Position numbers and translations under genes: made by a program. This document shows, in pieces, positions 7,405 to 10,872 of a stretch of DNA of 10,872 bases. The notes below the pieces were generated by a model, which saw only the letters and a list, made by a program, of their open reading frames with translations, was not told the origin of the DNA and did no database searches. The first letter of the stretch is position 1; each line of letters starts with the position of its first letter. The stretch covers positions 1-10,872 of the forward strand of contig DASWVC010000407.1 of the NCBI GenBank assembly GCA_036401335.1, given 5' to 3'. The stretch comes from DASWVC01 sp036401335. Lineage in GTDB: Bacteria > Verrucomicrobiota > Verrucomicrobiia > Chthoniobacterales > JAFAMB01.

Positions 7405-7549
7405 CGGGGATGGCGTCCCGCTCCCGCCACCCCTCACGGCCGGCTGGGGACAACCCACCCAGCCAGGCCGGTTTTGGGCTTCGACAAGGCTGGCCGTTTG
7501 ACGCCTTTGGTGCTACATCCGCAATGGTCGCCCTCACTTCCGGCCCACC

Positions 7550-8152
7550 ATGAAAATCTCATCCCGGCTCTCGTTTGTCCTCGCCACGTTTTTCCTGGCG
7601 AGCTGTTCCACCCTGACCGTAAACACGGACCACGATCCCCGCGTCAACTTCGCCAAATACCACACCTATGACTGGGCGCCGCAGTCCAACCAGGGCTACT
7701 CGCCGAGCCCGAGTACGGCGGCCTTGATCCAGGAAACGTTGGATCAGGACCTGAGCGCGAAAGGCTATCGGAAATCCTCCAACCCGGATTTTCTGATTTC
7801 TTACCATGTGACCCGACGGCACAAACAGTCGGTCAGCCAGGTTACCCAGTTCGTCCAACCAGGGTTCGGGGGCTACGGGCCGTACATGTACAACGATTGG
7901 GGCTTCGGGCCGGGGCCCAGGTTCCGAGGCGGATTCGGGTATTATGGGCTTTGGCCGGAATACCCGGTCACCTACACGGAGGTGACACCTTACGTTCAAG
8001 GCAGCCTGGTCGTCGATTTCGTGGACACCCGGACGCACCAGTCTGTCTGGAGGGGCATTGCTTCCGCCGTCGTTGGAGACCGCGCCACAAACCAGAAGAA
8101 CGCGCTGGAAGGCATCCGGCAAATGCTCCTGCAGTTTCCGCCGCACTCCTGA
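7550..8152 (+). CDS. DUF4136 family lipoprotein
   Basis: The 200-residue product begins with a lipoprotein signal peptide whose lipobox is Leu16-Ala17-Ser18-Cys19, so the mature protein should carry a lipid anchor on Cys19. The following residue is Ser, which would favour the outer membrane under the E. coli sorting rule. The mature part matches DUF4136 (PF13590): an early FAKYHTYDW element, a helix IQETLDQDLSAKGY, the strand PDFLISYHV, a late GSLVVDFVDTRTHQSVWRGIA (the last motif at 166-171), and a C-terminal helix that ends in QMLLQFPP. Between them residues about 105-138 form a Gly, Tyr and Pro-rich insertion, common in this family. The function of DUF4136 proteins is unknown. The ATG at 7550 starts the signal peptide; no Shine-Dalgarno is seen. 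Its stop codon abuts the stop of the convergent cytidylyltransferase gene. Confidence 0.88.
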   Translation: MKISSRLSFVLATFFLASCSTLTVNTDHDPRVNFAKYHTYDWAPQSNQGYSPSPSTAALIQETLDQDLSAKGYRKSSNPDFLISYHVTRRHKQSVSQVTQFVQPGFGGYGPYMYNDWGFGPGPRFRGGFGYYGLWPEYPVTYTEVTPYVQGSLVVDFVDTRTHQSVWRGIASAVVGDRATNQKNALEGIRQMLLQFPPHS

Positions 8153-9109
8153 TCAGACGGCGAAAAAGAACCGGACCAGGTGAAAGAAGATCGGGGCGGA
8201 AAACGAGAGCGAATCGAGGCGGTCCAGCACGCCCCCGTGACCCGCAATTGAGGTTCCCCAATCCTTCGCGCCCAGACTTCGCTTGACCGCTGAAAGCACC
8301 AGGCCGCCGCCGAAACCCATAAGGACAATCAGACAGGAAAAACCGAATGCCTGGAGGGGATGGAACGGCGTGATCCACCAGAGCAACGTTCCCACGCCAA
8401 CGGCGCTCAAGCCGCCCCCCACAAAACCTTCCACCGTCTTGTGCGGGCTAACTCCGGGGGCAATCGGGGTTCGACCGATCAGTTTACCCCAAACGTATTG
8501 GAGCACGTCACTGACCTGAGTAACAAAAACCAGGTAGAACAGCAGCAGCGCGTTCTGCCGGTTGTACCCGGGTATCGTGAGCAGCATCAGGGCAGGTGCA
8601 TGGCTGATACAATAGACTGTCAGCATCAGGCCCCATTGGGTCTTGGCCGTGCGCTCGAGAAACCGGGTAGTCTGCTGCCGGATGGCCGGGAAAACGGGCA
8701 GAACCAGAAACGCATACACCGGGATCATGATGGTGAAGAGGCCGTACCATTGAATGCTGACCAGAAAATATTGAAATGGCAGGACGAGAAAAAAACTGAC
8801 GCAAAGCGCCGCGTGATCTTCCGGGACCGTCTCGCTGAGGGTGAGGAACTCCCGCAACGCCAGCAACGAACTGAACGCGAAAACCAGCAAGGTGGCGTTA
8901 GGACCGAGCAAAAACGAGAGGCCCAAGAGCCCCGCCATGCCCCACCATGCCTTAACGCGTGCATCAAGGTTCGCGATCACTTCCGCCCGCTTCGAATCTG
9001 CCTCGTCCTTGGCGGAACGGCGGCGTAAAACGCAGGTGACCACCGAAGCGGCGATCAACAGGAAAACGACGCCCGCAAACACGGCCATGAATTTTTCTTT
9101 TGGGTTCAT
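8153..9109 (-). CDS. phosphatidate cytidylyltransferase (CDP-diglyceride synthase, CdsA family)
   Basis: The 318-residue integral membrane protein has eight or so hydrophobic segments and ends with the full CDP-diglyceride synthase signature at 273-299. In it SAVKRSLGAKD, GHGG and the closing DRLD match the S-x-x-K-R-x4-K-D...H-G-G-x-x-D-R-x-D pattern, with Lys276, Arg277, Lys282, Asp283, Asp296 and Asp299 present. The reaction is CTP plus phosphatidic acid to CDP-diacylglycerol in the cytoplasmic membrane. It is the last gene of a three-gene unit and starts 23 bases after the acyltransferase stop. Its linkage to a YnbA-like transferase resembles E. coli ynbA-ynbB, so it may be a second CdsA-type enzyme rather than the housekeeping one. 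The ATG at 9109 gives an N-terminal membrane helix; it lacks a Shine-Dalgarno, so translational coupling is possible. An internal ATG seven codons later is an alternative. Confidence 0.93.
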   Translation of the reverse strand: MNPKEKFMAVFAGVVFLLIAASVVTCVLRRRSAKDEADSKRAEVIANLDARVKAWWGMAGLLGLSFLLGPNATLLVFAFSSLLALREFLTLSETVPEDHAALCVSFFLVLPFQYFLVSIQWYGLFTIMIPVYAFLVLPVFPAIRQQTTRFLERTAKTQWGLMLTVYCISHAPALMLLTIPGYNRQNALLLFYLVFVTQVSDVLQYVWGKLIGRTPIAPGVSPHKTVEGFVGGGLSAVGVGTLLWWITPFHPLQAFGFSCLIVLMGFGGGLVLSAVKRSLGAKDWGTSIAGHGGVLDRLDSLSFSAPIFFHLVRFFFAV

Positions 9110-9132
9110 TGGAAAGGAAGAAAGGCGCAGGG

Positions 9133-9738
9133 TCAGGACGGGGGAGTTGACGCGAGGGCGATGACGGATTGCCGGGCCCGTTCCAGGAACGCCGGTTTTG
9201 TCTCCCCGGCGAGGAGGCGCAGGGGTTGGCCAAACTGCACGCCGGTGGTCAGCGGAACCGGAAGCAGCGATCCTTTTGGCATGAGGCGGTAAAGGTTGTT
9301 GAGGTAGGCCGGCACCAGGTCGATGTCCGGAAAAGCCCGGGCCAAGTGGTACAGCCCGGATTTGAAGGTTGCGGGCAGGCGTTGAGGACGGCGGGTCCCT
9401 TCCGGGAAGAGAATCAAGGATTGGCCGCTTCGCAGCTTTTCGCGGAGGGGGGCGAGCGGGTCGCTTCCTGTCCGGACCTTGCGTTCCAGGAGAACCGCAT
9501 GGAACAGCCGGGTCGAGACGTGCAGCCGGAAGGAATTCGCACCCCAGTAGTCAAGGGCGGCCACCGGGCAGGTCTTTGCCCGGAAGTCCGGAGGCAGGGC
9601 GGACCAAAGGGTGACCGCGTCAAGGTGGCTGGTGTGGTTTGCGAAATAGATTCGCTGGGCCGTCGAGGACGGCGTGCCGCTTGCGTGTGCACCCACCAAA
9701 AGGCGCGTGGCCCAAACCAGGAAGAGGTCAGCGTTCAA
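9133..9738 (-). CDS. lysophospholipid (1-acylglycerol-3-phosphate) acyltransferase, PlsC family
   Basis: The product of about 201 residues is a compact PlsC-type acyltransferase. The catalytic HX4D motif is at 35-40 (NHTSHLD) and the phosphate-binding FPEGTR at 111-116, followed by FKSGLYHLA and the LVPAYLNNLYRLMPKG segment seen in the small 'lysophospholipid acyltransferase' subgroup. It would transfer an acyl chain to the free hydroxyl of a lysophosphatidate-like lipid at the membrane. The open frame continues upstream to 10314, but that upstream part overlaps the transferase gene in another frame and has no resemblance to the family. I therefore choose the TTG at 9736-9738, whose last two bases and the next one form the TGA of the upstream gene (TTGA overlap). 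An AAGGG lies only three bases before it, so translational coupling is likely. The start codon is the least certain part of this call. Confidence 0.88.
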   Translation of the reverse strand: MNADLFLVWATRLLVGAHASGTPSSTAQRIYFANHTSHLDAVTLWSALPPDFRAKTCPVAALDYWGANSFRLHVSTRLFHAVLLERKVRTGSDPLAPLREKLRSGQSLILFPEGTRRPQRLPATFKSGLYHLARAFPDIDLVPAYLNNLYRLMPKGSLLPVPLTTGVQFGQPLRLLAGETKPAFLERARQSVIALASTPPS

Positions 9739-10403
9739 GATCCCTTTCGCAAGTTGAGGGTCAGGGCTTGCAAGCGGGTGGCGCAGGTCAGGAGCGAGCC
9801 TGCCGCGATGGCTGCAACGGTCGCCAGCAAGGCATGGTGCGTACCGGAAATGAAGTGCTCCGCCATGGCTGCCGCGCATCCCGCGGTCAGCGCGGCCATG
9901 CGGTGCGGTTTCGCCATCGGTCCGCGAAAATCCTGCTTGAACCCGAGTGCGCCGCCGAAAAGGCGAAGGTAGGCCGTTCCCGTGGCGGCAAGGGCGGCCA
10001 ACCAACCCAGCCAACCGGCACCGGCGGCATAGCCCAGCGCCACCAACACCAGCGCATCGGAAACGCGGTCGGGGACGTCGTTGTAGAGTGGCCCAAGCCG
10101 CGACCCGCGCCCATGCTCCACGGCGACCATGCCGTCCAGCAAATTGCAGAGCAGGCGAAGCTGCACTCCGGCGATGCAGACCAGCGCGGACCAGGGTTGG
10201 GGGAGAAGGCACAAACCGCCGGCGGCGAAAGCTGCGGCAACGATGCTGGCGAGAGAAATTTGATTTGGGGTGATCCCCGCCGAGGCAAGCCGGCGAGCGA
10301 CGGCACCGGCCCAAGGTGAGTTACGGGCCGGAATGGGGCGACGATCTTGCCCCGGGCCGCTCGGATGGGTGGCCCGGCCGGGAAGCGAAAGCAACTGGTG
10401 CAT
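9735..10403 (-). CDS. CDP-alcohol phosphatidyltransferase family protein, YnbA-like
   Basis: The 222-residue membrane protein opens the phospholipid cassette. A Pro- and Arg-rich N-terminus leads into an ARNSPWAGAVARRLASAGITPNQISLASI segment typical of the family start, and about five further hydrophobic stretches follow. The CDP-alcohol phosphotransferase motif is present but altered. The canonical D-x2-D-G-x2-A-R-x8-G-x3-D-x3-D is here N87-L-L-D90-G91-M-V-A94-V95, then N108, D112 and D116. Thus the first Asp is Asn, the Arg is Val, and the Gly is Asn. As I recall, E. coli YnbA also has Asn in the first position (NALDG) and an LNETGDVISD end, so this is probably a subfamily trait. The enzyme should move a phosphatidyl group from CDP-diacylglycerol to an alcohol, which is unknown. 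The TGA overlaps the acyltransferase start. ATG 10403 is assumed; the first 20 residues are uncertain. Confidence 0.88.
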   Translation of the reverse strand: MHQLLSLPGRATHPSGPGQDRRPIPARNSPWAGAVARRLASAGITPNQISLASIVAAAFAAGGLCLLPQPWSALVCIAGVQLRLLCNLLDGMVAVEHGRGSRLGPLYNDVPDRVSDALVLVALGYAAGAGWLGWLAALAATGTAYLRLFGGALGFKQDFRGPMAKPHRMAALTAGCAAAMAEHFISGTHHALLATVAAIAAGSLLTCATRLQALTLNLRKGS

Positions 10404-10548
10404 GGCCCGGTTTTACCACGGGTCCATAATTCGATAAAATCGATAAAACAAACTCGGTTATCGAAAGAAAAGATAAATGGTCAGCTTGGTGGGCTTCCCT
10501 TGCAAAAGCAGCCTGGTTGCTGAGGCAGCTATCGACTGCCAACCGTCA
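10404..10548. promoter_or_regulatory. upstream region of the phospholipid cassette with TCGATAAAA motif cluster
   Basis: The gap before the cassette contains two tandem copies of TCGATAAAA at 10431-10448 and an inverted TTATCGA at 10458-10464, which pairs with TCGATAA at 10440-10446 across 11 bases. A minus-strand promoter candidate overlaps it: TTGTTT (plus 10446-10451), a 17-base spacer, then TATGGA (plus 10423-10428), about 20 bases before the ATG at 10403. The -10 match is poor. An arrangement of repeats over the -35 and spacer would suit a repressor or activator site, but this is inference. Confidence 0.35.
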
Positions 10549-10581
10549 CCCCAATGGGCACCGCATCGAGCGGCGGCCTGG
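10549..10581 (+). repeat. 33-base interspersed repeat block, copy 2
   Basis: It matches 3928-3960 at 29 of 33 positions in the same orientation. As in copy 1, a hairpin of the palindromic family follows within a few bases. Confidence 0.6.
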
Positions 10582-10588
10582 TCGGCAG

Positions 10589-10610
10589 GGCCGGCAGTCC
10601 CTTGCCGGCC
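10589..10610 (+). repeat. palindromic hairpin repeat, perfect stem
   Basis: Stem GGCCGGCA pairs perfectly with TGCCGGCC around the loop GTCCCT. The leader here is GGCAGGG. The stem differs from that of the neighbour at 10629-10650 at matching positions on both arms, so pairing is kept while the loop is unchanged. Confidence 0.7.
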
Positions 10611-10628
10611 GGGGTAGGGGCCCGGTAG

Positions 10629-10650
10629 GGCGGCGAGTCCCTTCGCCGCC
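10629..10650 (+). repeat. palindromic hairpin repeat, perfect stem
   Basis: Stem GGCGGCGA pairs perfectly with TCGCCGCC around the loop GTCCCT, after the leader GGTAGGG. It forms the core of the left arm of the 38-base inverted repeat. Confidence 0.7.
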
Positions 10651-10729
10651 TGGGTATCGGGGTGGAACAGCAACCCCCGTCGCACCTGCCTGGTGGGGCG
10701 GTCGCCCATAAACGCCGGCCTTCCTCCCA

Positions 10730-10751
10730 GGCGGCGAAGGGACTCGCCGCC
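10730..10751 (-). repeat. palindromic hairpin repeat, inverted copy
   Basis: On the minus strand this is identical in stem and loop to the copy at 10629-10650, including the GGTAGGG leader (read as CCCTACC on the plus strand). It is the only copy in the window in this orientation. Confidence 0.7.
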
Positions 10752-10763
10752 CTACCGGGCCCC

Positions 10764-10872
10764 CGGTTAGGCGCACGCCCCAAGGCGAGGGCTCCTTTTG
10801 CGCCCCGACGGCCCTTACCTTAGTGCCATTGAACCGTCACACCGTGATCAGGTTCTCGTCAGTCTGGTGGTC
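10764..10872. other. right-edge gap, no supported gene
   Basis: Nothing definite is visible here. On the minus strand the last 33 bases form an open frame that would end in a TGA at plus 10837-10839, with the C-terminus DHQTDENLITV. This could be the tail of a gene that begins beyond the window, but eleven codons are too few to judge. Confidence 0.2.

Larger units (their letters stand above)
10617..10763. repeat. composite element with 38-base perfect inverted repeats
   Basis: Bases 10617-10654 and 10726-10763 are exact reverse complements (38 of 38 by direct reading) and enclose 71 bases without a gene. Each arm contains one hairpin of the palindromic family plus GGGGCCCGG and a TGGG tail. 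The layout matches two REP-like units in opposite orientation (a BIME) or a small MITE-like element. I see no clear target-site duplication, and no transposase. Confidence 0.75.

Noticed and set aside
9169..9972. Plus-strand open frame of 267 codons opposite the acyltransferase
   Set aside because: It is the antisense shadow of the lipid genes, with Gly/Arg/Gln-rich composition and no recognisable domain.
9739..10314. Upstream extension of the acyltransferase frame to 10314 (393 codons in total)
   Set aside because: The added part is Arg/Cys/Pro-rich, overlaps the CDP-alcohol phosphatidyltransferase in another frame, and lacks any domain, while the PlsC resemblance begins right at the TTG at 9738.
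10477..10620. Possible 46-codon plus-strand gene starting at the ATG at 10477
   Set aside because: It runs straight into the 33-base repeat block and the hairpin, has no ribosome site and no resemblance to known small proteins.
3964..10751. The palindromes as a CRISPR array
   Set aside because: Stem sequences differ between copies, spacing is irregular, copies lie in three separate gaps, and no cas gene is present.
10617..10763. Insertion sequence with 38-base terminal repeats
   Set aside because: Only 71 bases lie between the arms, with no coding capacity and no obvious target-site duplication; it can at most be a non-autonomous element.
1..10872. A defence, secretion or biosynthetic island
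   Set aside because: No nuclease, toxin, helicase, integrase, secretion or megasynthase genes are present; the genes are ordinary envelope and metabolic genes with similar composition.

Overview
The window is GC-rich bacterial chromosome with nine protein-coding genes (one cut by the left edge) and several repeat-bearing gaps. The gene mix suggests a Gram-negative, probably soil or freshwater bacterium, and my best guess is Verrucomicrobiota: an HAF-repeat extracellular protein, a PF13557-type outer-membrane protein, a DCC-lipase maturation factor fusion, a DUF4136 lipoprotein, few Shine-Dalgarno sequences, and short GC-rich palindromes in the gaps. That placement is inference; there is no rRNA or other marker gene. 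I see no tRNA, rRNA, CRISPR array, transposase or phage gene.

Layout. 1-726 (+): 3' part of a sugar/autoinducer-2 type ABC substrate-binding protein. 727-1076: non-coding leader. 1077-2129 (+): secreted HAF-repeat protein. 2219-2755 (-): secreted L,D-transpeptidase. 2756-2945: AT-rich divergent control region. 2946-3851 (+): outer-membrane beta-barrel. 3852-4104: G-rich tract and two palindromic repeats. 4105-5154 (-): aldo/keto reductase. 5391-7295 (+): DCC thiol-oxidoreductase fused to a lipase maturation factor. 7296-7549: two more palindromic repeats. 7550-8152 (+): DUF4136 lipoprotein. 8153-10403 (-): three-gene phospholipid cassette read in the order CDP-alcohol phosphatidyltransferase, lysophospholipid acyltransferase, phosphatidate cytidylyltransferase. 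10404-10872: its upstream region, with a TCGATAAAA motif cluster and a dense palindrome cluster.

How the genes work together. The only convincing operon is the phospholipid cassette: its first two genes overlap at a TTGA junction and the third starts 23 bases after the second. The products would acylate a lysophosphatidate-like acceptor, activate phosphatidate with CTP, and transfer the phosphatidyl group to an alcohol. The arrangement resembles the E. coli ynbA/ynbB locus rather than the housekeeping pathway. The other genes look like single transcription units, mostly envelope-directed (five of the nine are predicted to be exported or membrane proteins outside the cassette).

The most unusual signal is not a gene. 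Seven short hairpins lie in three gaps. They share a leader close to GGTAGGG and a six-base loop close to GTCCCT, while their stems differ in sequence yet stay base-paired. They sit close together in each gap, and one pair in opposite orientation forms 38-base perfect inverted repeats around 71 bases. This looks like a REP/BIME-type family.
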